This document shows positions 1-6,314 of a stretch of 6,328 nucleotides of DNA, in pieces. Where the stretch lies: positions 1 through 6,328 of the forward strand of contig JAEZVA010000098.1 of assembly GCA_023443315.1 (NCBI GenBank), in the 5' to 3' direction. The position numbers were made by a program, and so were the translations under genes. A model generated the notes under the pieces. The model saw only the letters and a program-made list of their open reading frames with translations. It had not been told where the DNA came from and ran no database searches. Within the stretch, counting starts at the first letter, position 1, and each line of letters opens with the position of its first letter. This DNA is from Bacillota bacterium (lineage in GTDB: Bacteria > Bacillota > Clostridia > Oscillospirales > Ruminococcaceae).

Positions 1-872
1 TCATGAACATCCTGTTCTTTGTGTGCGGAATTACCGCTGTGATTGCCGTGGCCGGTATTACCATATACATGATTATTGCAGGCGCGCCGTCCATTGCACA
101 GATTGGCGTTGCCGAGTTTCTGTTTGGCATACAGTGGCAACCGCTCGCGTCCGAGCCTCAGTTCGGAATTCTTTACATGATCTTATCGTCGCTTGCAGGA
201 ACGCTGCTCGCTATTTTGATCGGTGTGCCGGTGGCCCTGTTTACCGCCGTTTTTCTAGCGGAGCTTGCGCCGCCTGCGCTGTACAAGGTGGTGCGCCCCG
301 CTGTGGAGCTGTTGGCGGGTATCCCTTCTGTTATCTACGGTATTGTGGGCGCCATGCTGCTTGTTCCGTTGGTGCGGGAATGGGAGAAGGTGTTGTTTCT
401 TAATGATCCGAACCATACCTTTACCGGCGGTGCAAACCTGGTTTCTGCCGTTTTGGTGCTAGCGGTGATGATACTGCCCACCATCATTAACGTCAGCGAA
501 ACGGCGCTCAAGGCGGTGCCCCGTGAGTACAAGGAGGCATCCCTTGCCATGGGCGCGTCGCACATTCAAACCATATTCAAGGTAATGATTCGTGCAGCTC
601 GTTCGGGTATTGTCACCGGCATTGTGCTCGGAATCGGTCGAGCCATCGGTGAGGCAATGGCTATTATTATGGTTGCCGGCAATGTGGTAAACCTGCCGCT
701 TCCGTTTAACAGTGTGCGGTTTCTTACCACCGCCATTGTTACCGACATGAGCTATGCTGCCGAAGGGCTGCACCGTCAGTCGCTGTTCGGCATCGGGCTT
801 GTGCTGTTTGTGTTCATTATGATAATCAACATCATACTCAACGTCGTACTGAAGGGGAGGGAGGGGGAATGA
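1..872 (+). CDS. pstC: Phosphate ABC transporter permease PstC (5' end cut by window)
   Basis: This is one of the two membrane subunits of the high-affinity phosphate importer PstSCAB. The readable frame begins with an ATG at base 3 and gives 289 residues ending in TGA at 870-872. The first transmembrane helix starts directly at that Met (residues 1-25), whereas family members usually carry a short cytoplasmic lead before it. The native start is therefore probably just upstream of the window and the gene is partial. About six hydrophobic segments are visible (roughly 1-25, 56-88, 100-123, 147-165, 201-227, 261-283). The motif ELLAGIPSVIYG lies at 102-113. The EAA loop that docks on PstB is at 178-192 (EASLAMGASHIQTIF), followed by GIGRAIGEAMAI at 210-221, typical of PstC. 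The stop overlaps the pstA start by ATGA, implying translational coupling. Identification is confident from these motifs and from the pstA-pstB-phoU context. Confidence 0.95.
   Translation, partial: MNILFFVCGITAVIAVAGITIYMIIAGAPSIAQIGVAEFLFGIQWQPLASEPQFGILYMILSSLAGTLLAILIGVPVALFTAVFLAELAPPALYKVVRPAVELLAGIPSVIYGIVGAMLLVPLVREWEKVLFLNDPNHTFTGGANLVSAVLVLAVMILPTIINVSETALKAVPREYKEASLAMGASHIQTIFKVMIRAARSGIVTGIVLGIGRAIGEAMAIIMVAGNVVNLPLPFNSVRFLTTAIVTDMSYAAEGLHRQSLFGIGLVLFVFIMIINIILNVVLKGREGE
854..867 (+). promoter_or_regulatory. Very G-rich Shine-Dalgarno region for pstA
   Basis: Inside the last codons of pstC is a run of G4-A-G3-A-G5. It contains two overlapping GGAGG cores (856-860 and 860-864), 8 and 4 nt before the pstA ATG at 869. 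This supports the chosen start and coupled translation. Confidence 0.75.
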
Positions 873-1762
873 TGCAGATGCAAACGCAAACAAAGCCCCA
901 TACATCCTCGATTATAGGAAAACGCACACTGGCAAGCGACAGGGTTCTTAGCATGCTAATCTATATCAGCGCAGGAATTACCGTGCTAATTCTTGCGTCG
1001 ATACTACTATACATTGTTGTGCGCGGCGCACCACAGCTCTCGTGGGAGTTTTTATCTACCGCGCCTAGTGCATTAAAACAGCGTTACGGCATCCTGCCTG
1101 CCATCATCAACACATTGTATATTATTGTGATAACGCTGATTATCTCCACCCCCATCGGGGTTGGCGCCGCGGTATACCTTACCGAGTACGCAAAGCGCGG
1201 CAGGCTGGTTCGCTTAATTGAGTTTACCATCGAGACCTTGGCGGGCATCCCCTCCATCATTTACGGCTTGTTTGGCGCAATCTTTTTTGGCACCTATTTT
1301 AAGCTCGGCTATTCCATCCTTACCGGTGCGTTTACACTTGCCATTATGGTGTTGCCCATTGTTATCCGCACCACGCAGGAGGCGCTTAAAACAGTGCCGC
1401 AAAACTATCGCGAGGGTGCACTTGGCATGGGAGCGGGCAAATGGCATATGATTCGGACGATTATTCTGCCAAGCTCAATCAATGGCATTATTACATCGGT
1501 CATCCTCAGCATTGGGCGTATCGTCGGCGAATCGGCGGCGCTGCTATATACCGCCGGCTCGGTGTTAAACCTGCCCAAGAACGTGCTGTCGCATCCGTCT
1601 TCTTCGGGCGCTACGCTTACCGTTCAGATGTATTTTGCCGTATCCAATGGCAAATACACAGACGAGGGCTTTGGCATTGCGCTGGTGCTGATTGTCATTG
1701 TGCTGATTATCAACGCAATTACCAAAATGATTGCGAAACGCTCTGTTGAGGCAAAAAAATAG
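869..1762 (+). CDS. pstA: Phosphate ABC transporter permease PstA
   Basis: This is the second membrane permease, which pairs with PstC to form the phosphate channel in the cytoplasmic membrane. It has 297 residues, normal for the family. A hydrophilic N-terminus of about 28 residues precedes six predicted membrane segments (about 29-51, 74-100, 123-144, 149-166, 204-228, 268-289). The motif ETLAGIPSIIYGLFGAIFF is at 122-140. The EAA loop that contacts PstB is at about 181-196 (REGALGMGAGKWHMIR), and SIGRIVGESAALLYTAG at 214-230 is a PstA hallmark. The start ATG at 869 overlaps the pstC stop (ATGA). A second in-frame ATG lies at 872 and a third at 878. GGAGG at 856-860 sits 8 nt before 869, so 869 or 872 is preferred. 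Translation is likely coupled to pstC. The gap to pstB is 28 nt. Confidence 0.96.
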   Translation: MMQMQTQTKPHTSSIIGKRTLASDRVLSMLIYISAGITVLILASILLYIVVRGAPQLSWEFLSTAPSALKQRYGILPAIINTLYIIVITLIISTPIGVGAAVYLTEYAKRGRLVRLIEFTIETLAGIPSIIYGLFGAIFFGTYFKLGYSILTGAFTLAIMVLPIVIRTTQEALKTVPQNYREGALGMGAGKWHMIRTIILPSSINGIITSVILSIGRIVGESAALLYTAGSVLNLPKNVLSHPSSSGATLTVQMYFAVSNGKYTDEGFGIALVLIVIVLIINAITKMIAKRSVEAKK

Positions 1763-1790
1763 TGGATTACGAAGAAAGGCAGGGAAACCC

Positions 1791-2543
1791 ATGAGCGGTA
1801 TTGTAGTAAACAACCTAAACCTGTATTATGGCGACAACCATGCGCTAATCGATATTTCCTTGGATATTAAAAATAAGGGGATTACCGCGCTTATTGGACC
1901 AAGCGGATGCGGCAAGTCCACCTTCCTTAAGACACTCAACCGCATGAACGACCTGATAGATGGTGTAAAGATCTCAGGGCAGGTGCTTATAGATGGGGAG
2001 GATATCTACGACAAGGCGGTGGACGTTGCCCTGCTGCGTAAAAAGATCGGCATGGTATTCCAAAAACCAAACCCGTTTCCCATGAGCATCTACGACAACG
2101 TGGCATACGGGCCCCGCGTTCACGGCATCAAGAATAAAAAACAGCTCGACGACATCGTGAAAAAAAGCCTGATGGGTGCAGCCCTGTTCGAGGAGGTGAA
2201 GGATCGCCTAAGCAAAAGCGCCCTATCCCTTTCGGGCGGTCAACAGCAACGCCTGTGCATTGCGCGGGCTATGGCGGTGGAGCCGCAGGTTATTCTGATG
2301 GATGAGCCCACCAGTGCCCTTGACCCAATCTCCACGATGAAGATAGAAGAGCTGATGCTCGAGCTCAAAGAGAAGTACACCATCGTGATTGTAACCCACA
2401 ATATGCAGCAGGCGGCAAGAATCTCGGACGACACAGCGTTCTTTTTGGTGGGCGAGATGGTGGAGTTCGGCGAGACCGAGCAGATCTTTAGCCTACCCAC
2501 CGATAAGCGCACCGAGGATTATATTACGGGACGATTCGGGTAA
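1791..2543 (+). CDS. pstB: Phosphate ABC transporter ATP-binding protein PstB
   Basis: This is the cytoplasmic ATPase that drives phosphate import through PstC/PstA (EC 7.3.2.1 type). It has 250 residues, the usual PstB length, and all nucleotide-binding motifs are intact: Walker A GPSGCGKST at 36-44, the Q-loop VFQKPNPFPMSIYDNV at 89-104 (Q91, with the KPNPFPMSI string characteristic of PstB), signature LSGGQQQR at 147-154, Walker B VILMDEP at 167-173 (D171, catalytic E172), D-loop SALD at 175-178 and switch His203 in VTHNMQQA. The frame is open further upstream to an ATG at 1731, but that would overlap pstA by 32 bases and add a non-homologous, basic N-terminus. The ATG at 1791 is preceded by GAAAGG (1774-1779) and AGGG (1781-1784) and gives the standard PstB beginning. 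It is cotranscribed with pstA, 28 nt upstream. Confidence 0.97.
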   Translation: MSGIVVNNLNLYYGDNHALIDISLDIKNKGITALIGPSGCGKSTFLKTLNRMNDLIDGVKISGQVLIDGEDIYDKAVDVALLRKKIGMVFQKPNPFPMSIYDNVAYGPRVHGIKNKKQLDDIVKKSLMGAALFEEVKDRLSKSALSLSGGQQQRLCIARAMAVEPQVILMDEPTSALDPISTMKIEELMLELKEKYTIVIVTHNMQQAARISDDTAFFLVGEMVEFGETEQIFSLPTDKRTEDYITGRFG

Positions 2544-2557
2544 CGCCGCTTTTGCGA

Positions 2558-2586
2558 TTGCAACATAATTACCAATCAATTATAAT
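2558..2586 (+). promoter_or_regulatory. Candidate internal sigma-A promoter ahead of phoU
   Basis: TTGCAA at 2558-2563 and a perfect TATAAT at 2581-2586 are separated by 17 bp, the optimal spacing. The -35 matches consensus at 4 of 6 positions. Transcription would begin near 2592-2594, right at the AAAGGAG ribosome-binding site of phoU, leaving a 5' leader of only about 12 nt. It lies in the widest gap of the operon (61 nt). Such a promoter could give phoU and the two-component genes a basal supply independent of the main pst promoter. It is predicted from sequence only. Confidence 0.4.
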
Positions 2587-2604
2587 GGAAAAAGGAGAAT
2601 GGAT

Positions 2605-3267
2605 ATGGGAGCACGTCCTAGTTTTGACAGTGAGCTTGAAATGCTTAACATCGATTTAATCAAGATGGCGGGTCTTGCCGAAGAGGCAATCAAAAACTCG
2701 GTAACCGCTCTTGAGACGCGCGATAAAGAGCTTGCCCAGCGGGTTTCGGCAAACGACCGAGAAATAGACGCGATGGAAAAGGTGATTGAGGCGCGCTGCT
2801 TAAAGCTGTTGCTTCGTCAGCAGCCGGTTGCGCGGGATCTGCGTCAGATTAGCACCGCACTAAAGATGATTACCGACATCGAGCGCATCGGCGACCAGGC
2901 GGCGGATATCGCCGAGATTCTTAGTATACTGCGCAACAATGAGCCAGCCAGCATGGCGCGTCACATCCCCGAGATGGCGCGGGTGGCTTCGGGCATGGTA
3001 TACGACGCCGTAACCGCGTTTACCAACAATGACCTAGAGGCGGCAAAAAAGGTGATAGCCACCGACGATGTGGTCGACGACCTGTTTGTGAAGGTGCGTG
3101 ACGAGCTGGTGGAGCTGATGGTTTGCTCCCCTGCGCGCAGCGATGAAGCGATTGATGTGATGATGATAGCCAAATACCTTGAACGCATTGCCGACCATGC
3201 CGTGAACATATGCGAATGGGTGGAATTTTACGAAACGGGCGCACACAAGAATACCAAGATTATGTAA
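2605..3267 (+). CDS. phoU: Phosphate signalling/transport accessory protein PhoU
   Basis: This is a cytoplasmic, all-helical adaptor that links the activity of the Pst transporter to the PhoR-type kinase and restrains the Pho response when phosphate is plentiful. It has 220 residues and two PhoU repeats. The metal-binding signatures are at 90-101 (TDIERIGDQAAD) and 190-201 (KYLERIADHAVN), the usual E/D-rich three-helix-bundle motifs. RQQPVARDLRQI at 71-82 is also typical. Start choice: an ATG at 2599 is in frame two codons earlier, but AAAGGAG (2591-2597) ends only 1 nt before it. The ATG at 2605 is 7 nt from that site, which is the better spacing, so I use 2605. The gene follows pstB and precedes the response regulator by 32 nt, consistent with its role as go-between. 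No missing residues or breaks are seen. Confidence 0.95.
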   Translation: MGARPSFDSELEMLNIDLIKMAGLAEEAIKNSVTALETRDKELAQRVSANDREIDAMEKVIEARCLKLLLRQQPVARDLRQISTALKMITDIERIGDQAADIAEILSILRNNEPASMARHIPEMARVASGMVYDAVTAFTNNDLEAAKKVIATDDVVDDLFVKVRDELVELMVCSPARSDEAIDVMMIAKYLERIADHAVNICEWVEFYETGAHKNTKIM

Positions 3268-3299
3268 TCGTTGTTTATGTCTTGAAAGGCGGTGCCTCG

Positions 3300-4001
3300 G
3301 TGCAAAAATTTACAGTTTTCGTCGTAGAAGACGACGATAATATCAGAGAGGTTGTGCGGTGCACGCTGGAGGCATTCTCCTATAAGGTGCACCAATTTAA
3401 AACGGCGGAGGAGATGCTGGATTGCCCGGTCATCCCTTCGGCCTATATCCTTGACATCATGCTGCCGGGTATGGATGGCATACAGGCGCTCAAACGGATT
3501 AAAAGTACGCCAGCCACCCAGCGCATCCCCGTTGTTCTGCTTACCGCAAAGACGGCAGAGATTGATAAGGTCATTGGGCTTGACAGCGGCGCGGATGATT
3601 ACATTGCAAAGCCGTTTGGGGTGCTAGAGCTTTCCGCGCGCCTTCGTGCAGTGCTGCGCCGCTCGTACCCAGAGGAGCGGCAGCACCATATCGTAGAGGC
3701 CAACGGCATTCGTGCCGACCTTGATAAGCGCGAAATGACAAAGGACGGTGAGCCGGTGGAGCTGACGCTCAAGGAATACGACCTTTTGGTCTTGCTGATG
3801 CAGAATTCAGATCGCGTCATCGCGCGTGACGAGCTGCTTAACTCGGTGTGGGGCTATGAATTTGCGGGGGAAACCCGTACGCTTGACATGCACATCAAAA
3901 GCCTGCGCGCAAAGCTGGGTGACGATGCCGAGCACCCGACCTACATCAAAACGGTACGCGGCGTAGGATACCGTTTTGTGGAGCCTTCTGTGGAGGGATA
4001 A
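3300..4001 (+). CDS. phoB: PhoB/PhoP-type OmpR-family response regulator
   Basis: This is a cytoplasmic DNA-binding response regulator, presumably phosphorylated by the adjacent kinase and acting on pst and other phosphate genes. It has 233 residues. The receiver domain spans about 4-120, with acidic pocket D11/D12, phospho-acceptor D52 in LDIMLPGMDG, T82 in LLTAK and K104 in YIAKPF, all conserved. The winged-helix output domain spans about 130-228, with LTLKEYDLLVLL at 155-166, the recognition-helix region RTLDMHIKSLRAKLG at 193-207 and the wing VRGVGYRF at 219-226. Start choice: the frame is open back to an ATG at 3210 inside phoU. The GTG at 3300 has GAAAGGCGG (3284-3292) 7 nt before it and puts the first beta-strand at the usual place, so I use it. 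The kinase gene follows after 3 nt. Firmicute literature would call it PhoP; assignment to phosphate is from context. Confidence 0.93.
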   Translation: MQKFTVFVVEDDDNIREVVRCTLEAFSYKVHQFKTAEEMLDCPVIPSAYILDIMLPGMDGIQALKRIKSTPATQRIPVVLLTAKTAEIDKVIGLDSGADDYIAKPFGVLELSARLRAVLRRSYPEERQHHIVEANGIRADLDKREMTKDGEPVELTLKEYDLLVLLMQNSDRVIARDELLNSVWGYEFAGETRTLDMHIKSLRAKLGDDAEHPTYIKTVRGVGYRFVEPSVEG

Positions 4002-4004
4002 CGA

Positions 4005-5750
4005 ATGAAACGCGCGATTTTTCGGCGCTGTGTTCTGGTCGCCTTAGCGGCGCTCCTGCTGAGCGCCGCTGTTTCCTCTTGTATTTTGTATGCAATTCGC
4101 ATGCAAGAGATTAAAACTAGCATGGGGCTGCTTCTTAAGACGGTTAAAAGCCAGATTGAATATGATATTGAACACGACATGTTTTTGCCCGAGGATGAGG
4201 TGAATAAGTACACCGAGTATCGGCTTAGCATCATCGACGGCAGCGGCAATGTGCTAGCCGATTCCCGCGCGTCCGCCGCGCAGCTTGTAAACCATGCGGA
4301 CCGCCCAGAGCTGATTGATGCAATGCAATCGGGAACCGGTTCGTCGGTTCGCTATTCCGATACGCTTCAGGCGATATACGCCTACATGGCAATGCGGGTC
4401 AATGACGACCGGTACATTCGTCTTTCAATGGAGATTGAAGCGCTCGAATCGATATTCAAAAGTTTGCTGCCGTCTACGCTAATCGGGCTTTTGTTTGCCG
4501 GGGTTATCACCCCTGTTATTGCATCGCGTGTTACCAGACGCATCACCGATCCGCTGTTCTCAGCACGCGACCGCATTGAACAGATTGCGCTGAACGGCGA
4601 TTCGGTGCCGCTGCCCTCGCCGGAGTACGAGGAGCTCACCCCGATCATGGACAGTGTCAACACCTTGTCTATGCGTATCCATGATGCGCTTGGTCAGCTT
4701 CAGGACGAGCGGGAGCGCACCAAAACACTGCTTGATAACATGGAGGAAGGTCTTGCGGTTATCGACAGTAGGCTGCGGGTGTCAAGCATCAACAGCGCCT
4801 GTGAACGCTATATGGGCGCCACCAACGTTCAGGGGCGAAATATCGTTTACCTAACAAGGGACAAAAAGGTGCAAAACGCCATTGAGACTGCCGTGCGTCA
4901 TGGGCGTTCCACAATATTCGATCTACCCAGCCATGAGGAGGGTAGGGTGTTGTCTGCGCGGATTACACCCGCGCGCGGCAGCATTGTTTTGGCGGGTGCC
5001 GGCAGAGAGGAACGCGGCGCAATCCTGCTGCTAACCGATGTGACGACCGTGCGCGCAAATGAGCGGATGCGCAGCGAGTTTGTGGCAAATGCATCGCATG
5101 AATTAAAAACCCCAATTACCTCTATCAAGGGGTTTGCCGAGCTGCTTGCGTCGGGGCTTGTAGAGGACGATAAAACCAAAGCGGATTATCTTTGCCGCAT
5201 CACTGCGGAGGCGACCCGTATGACCAACCTAATTAACGACATCATCAACCTCAGCGAGCTCGAGAACGGCAGACGTCCCGAGGCGGAGGAAGAGGTTGAC
5301 ATCTGTGCGCTTTCGCGTGAGATTGCGGAGCGTCTTGCCCACATTGCAAAGCAAAAGGATGTTACGGTAGACGTAATCGGCGACAAGGTCTTGCTTCGCG
5401 CACGGCGCGAGGAGCTGCGCCAGATTATCAGCAACCTGATGGAAAACGCGGTCAAGTACAACAAGCAGGGCGGTTCGGTGACGGTTGCCTGCATGTCAGA
5501 CGCCGAAACCGTGTCAATTTCGGTCGCGGATACAGGCATTGGTATTGCGCGGGAGCACCATGCGCGTGTGTTTGAGCGATTCTATTGCGTGGATAAGGGG
5601 CGCAGCCATACGGTAGGCGGTACGGGGCTTGGGCTTTCTATTGTCAAGCATGCTGTCGCAAGCCTTGGCGGGGAGATCTTGTTTGAAAGCAAGGTGGGCA
5701 AAGGCACGACGGTAACGGTGGTTATCGGCAGACATGCGAGACGTAGTTAA
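4005..5750 (+). CDS. phoR: PhoR-type membrane sensor histidine kinase
   Basis: This is a membrane-bound kinase/phosphatase partner of the preceding regulator. It has 581 residues. In order: transmembrane helix 1 at about 8-31, an extracytoplasmic sensor region at about 32-152, transmembrane helix 2 at about 154-173, a HAMP linker at about 174-228 (ITDPL at 180-184), a PAS domain at about 238-350, HisKA at about 355-421 with phospho-acceptor H365 in NASHELKTP, and the HATPase domain at about 470-577. The ATPase boxes are all present: N-box NLMENAVKYN (477-486), G1 VADTGIGI (507-514), F-box FERFYCVD (523-530) and G2 GGTGLGLSIV (538-547). The enzyme looks fully functional. ATG 4005 has GGAGGG (3992-3997) 7 nt upstream, inside the end of the regulator gene. 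Lying directly after pstCAB-phoU makes a PhoR role likely. Sequence alone cannot exclude a related PAS-HAMP kinase of the WalK type. Confidence 0.92.
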   Translation: MKRAIFRRCVLVALAALLLSAAVSSCILYAIRMQEIKTSMGLLLKTVKSQIEYDIEHDMFLPEDEVNKYTEYRLSIIDGSGNVLADSRASAAQLVNHADRPELIDAMQSGTGSSVRYSDTLQAIYAYMAMRVNDDRYIRLSMEIEALESIFKSLLPSTLIGLLFAGVITPVIASRVTRRITDPLFSARDRIEQIALNGDSVPLPSPEYEELTPIMDSVNTLSMRIHDALGQLQDERERTKTLLDNMEEGLAVIDSRLRVSSINSACERYMGATNVQGRNIVYLTRDKKVQNAIETAVRHGRSTIFDLPSHEEGRVLSARITPARGSIVLAGAGREERGAILLLTDVTTVRANERMRSEFVANASHELKTPITSIKGFAELLASGLVEDDKTKADYLCRITAEATRMTNLINDIINLSELENGRRPEAEEEVDICALSREIAERLAHIAKQKDVTVDVIGDKVLLRARREELRQIISNLMENAVKYNKQGGSVTVACMSDAETVSISVADTGIGIAREHHARVFERFYCVDKGRSHTVGGTGLGLSIVKHAVASLGGEILFESKVGKGTTVTVVIGRHARRS

Positions 5751-5787
5751 CCATGACATGGATGGACACACTCTTTTAATAAAACAG

Positions 5788-5838
5788 GCAGCCGTTTTGC
5801 GTGGGTTTTCACTTGCGCGCAAGACGGCTGCTTTTTTT
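5788..5838 (+). terminator. Strong intrinsic terminator of the pst-pho operon
   Basis: The arm at 5788-5803 pairs with 5816-5831 to give a 16-bp stem with two U-G wobbles and a 12-nt loop, GC-rich at its base (GCAGCC/GGCTGC). Seven T residues (5832-5838) follow at once. It lies 37 nt after the kinase stop codon and marks the end of the operon. In the opposite direction the trailing sequence is only weakly T-rich, so it is mainly a + strand terminator. Confidence 0.92.
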
Positions 5839-6170
5839 GTGTTGTCTTGCGGCTTGCTGCCAGGGCATACATGGCGTGCATCGCGTTGTCGGATTATGCA
5901 AAGAAAGCTTCATGGCGTGCGCAATTGAATACCGAACGAATCGGGGAAAAAACAAGAAAAAACGTGAGACTTTTGGGGTTTACCGCCCAAAACTGCTAAT
6001 CAGATGAAGTGCGCGTCACTAAACAAAAATGAAGCATAATATAAAAAATCCTGCAAACACACGCAAACATATGTAATAATAAGGGGGACGCTCGGTGTTT
6101 TTATTGGTATAAAAAGTTAATATTTACGGGGCAATCACGTTTGTTTGATGTTTATAGCATATTAAAAAAA
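5839..6170. other. Intergenic stretch without a convincing gene
   Basis: No reading frame here has a credible start, ribosome-binding site and protein-like composition. The first part (to about 5930) is of mixed composition and carries a 10-base direct repeat (CATGGCGTGC at 5870-5879 and 5911-5920). From about 5945 it becomes AT-rich. It contains a small hairpin (TTTTGGG 5971-5977 with CCCAAAA 5986-5992) and the left copy of a diverged direct repeat (6002-6023). A TGG-TATAAA sequence at 6105-6113 resembles an extended -10 box but lacks a -35. Confidence 0.6.
6002..6023 (+). repeat. Diverged direct repeat, left copy
   Basis: AGATG, then 4 nt, then GCGCGTCA, then 1 nt, then TAAA. The same blocks in the same order occur at 6259-6280. 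Seventeen bases are identical across the three blocks. Upstream sequence (TTTTGG...TTTA...AACT..AAT) also aligns with small gaps. Copy spacing is about 257 bp. Origin unknown. Confidence 0.4.
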
Positions 6171-6185
6171 TAGGAGATGCAAAAA

Positions 6186-6251
6186 ATGAAAAAACACGGT
6201 GATTTTTTTCTTGACTATTCCTGCATTTTGGTTTATACTCAATTCAACTAA
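6186..6251 (+). CDS. Possible 21-residue peptide, doubtful
   Basis: An ATG at 6186 opens a 21-codon frame (begins MKKHGDFFLDY, ends TQFN, TAA at 6249-6251). A good TAGGAG (6171-6176) ends 9 nt before the ATG. An in-frame ATG at 6177 touches the ribosome-binding site and is less likely. There is no recognisable family, no clear membrane segment and no firm upstream promoter. The frame overlaps the much better promoter at 6211-6239, so it may be chance. If real it would be a tiny unknown protein. Confidence 0.15.
   Translation: MKKHGDFFLDYSCILVYTQFN
6211..6239 (+). promoter_or_regulatory. Sigma-A-type promoter near the right end
   Basis: TTGACT (6211-6216) and TATACT (6234-6239) each match consensus at 5 of 6 positions and are separated by exactly 17 bp. 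Predicted transcription starts near 6246. This is the best promoter match in the window. It reads rightward into a hairpin at 6258-6300 and then off the window edge, so it serves either a short RNA or the next gene. Confidence 0.55.
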
Positions 6252-6314
6252 TAAACGTAGATGCAAAGGCGCGTCATAAAACCGAACGCTTTTGTGTCTA
6301 TTTTTATTATTTAT
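6246..6314 (+). ncRNA. Candidate short RNA or leader attenuator
   Basis: Starting at the predicted transcription start of the promoter at 6211-6239, the RNA would have a 12-nt 5' tail. Next comes a 14-bp hairpin (6258-6271 with 6287-6300; five G-C, six A-U and three G-U pairs; 15-nt loop) and then a U-rich stretch TTTTTATTATTTAT (6301-6314). That is the layout of an intrinsic terminator placed directly after a promoter. It would give an RNA of about 60 nt, or an attenuated leader for a gene to the right. I recognise no known RNA family. The arm at 6259-6280 is also the right copy of the diverged repeat. Confidence 0.3.
6259..6280 (+). repeat. Diverged direct repeat, right copy
   Basis: AGATG, then 5 nt, then GCGCGTCA, then TAAA, matching the blocks at 6002-6018 and 6020-6023. 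Here the repeat forms the 5' arm and loop of the hairpin at 6258-6300. The left copy lacks the matching 3' arm and so does not fold the same way. Confidence 0.4.

Noticed and set aside
459..905. A 148-codon minus-strand frame over pstC
   Set aside because: It is antisense to a clear pstC. The His/Asn-rich translation is a typical artefact of the opposite strand.
5514..5822. A 102-codon minus-strand frame across the kinase end
   Set aside because: It overlaps the conserved ATPase domain and the terminator. It has no ribosome-binding site and no protein-like pattern.
5971..5992. Hairpin TTTTGGG/CCCAAAA as a terminator
   Set aside because: The stem is only 7 bp, there is no T-run directly after it on the + strand, and on the minus strand the T-runs begin 8 bases away.
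5801..6007. A 68-codon + strand frame after the operon
   Set aside because: It starts inside the terminator stem, has no ribosome-binding site, and its product is rich in Cys, Arg and Lys with no family resemblance.
6053..6095. GCAAAC ... GGGGACGC near 6063-6092, again riboswitch-like
   Set aside because: The bases between do not form the required stem, and the following conserved AAAGCC block is missing.
6106..6134. Minus-strand promoter TTGCCC-17 bp-TATACC
   Set aside because: Both boxes match only 4 of 6 positions, and no leftward gene or RNA is seen to be served by it.
6246..6300. Resemblance to a class I cyclic-di-GMP riboswitch (GATGCAAAGGCG followed by TAAAACC)
   Set aside because: Only a short string resembles one half of the aptamer. 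The GGCAAAC segment, the GAAA-type loop and its receptor are absent, and the predicted transcript starts too late to include them.
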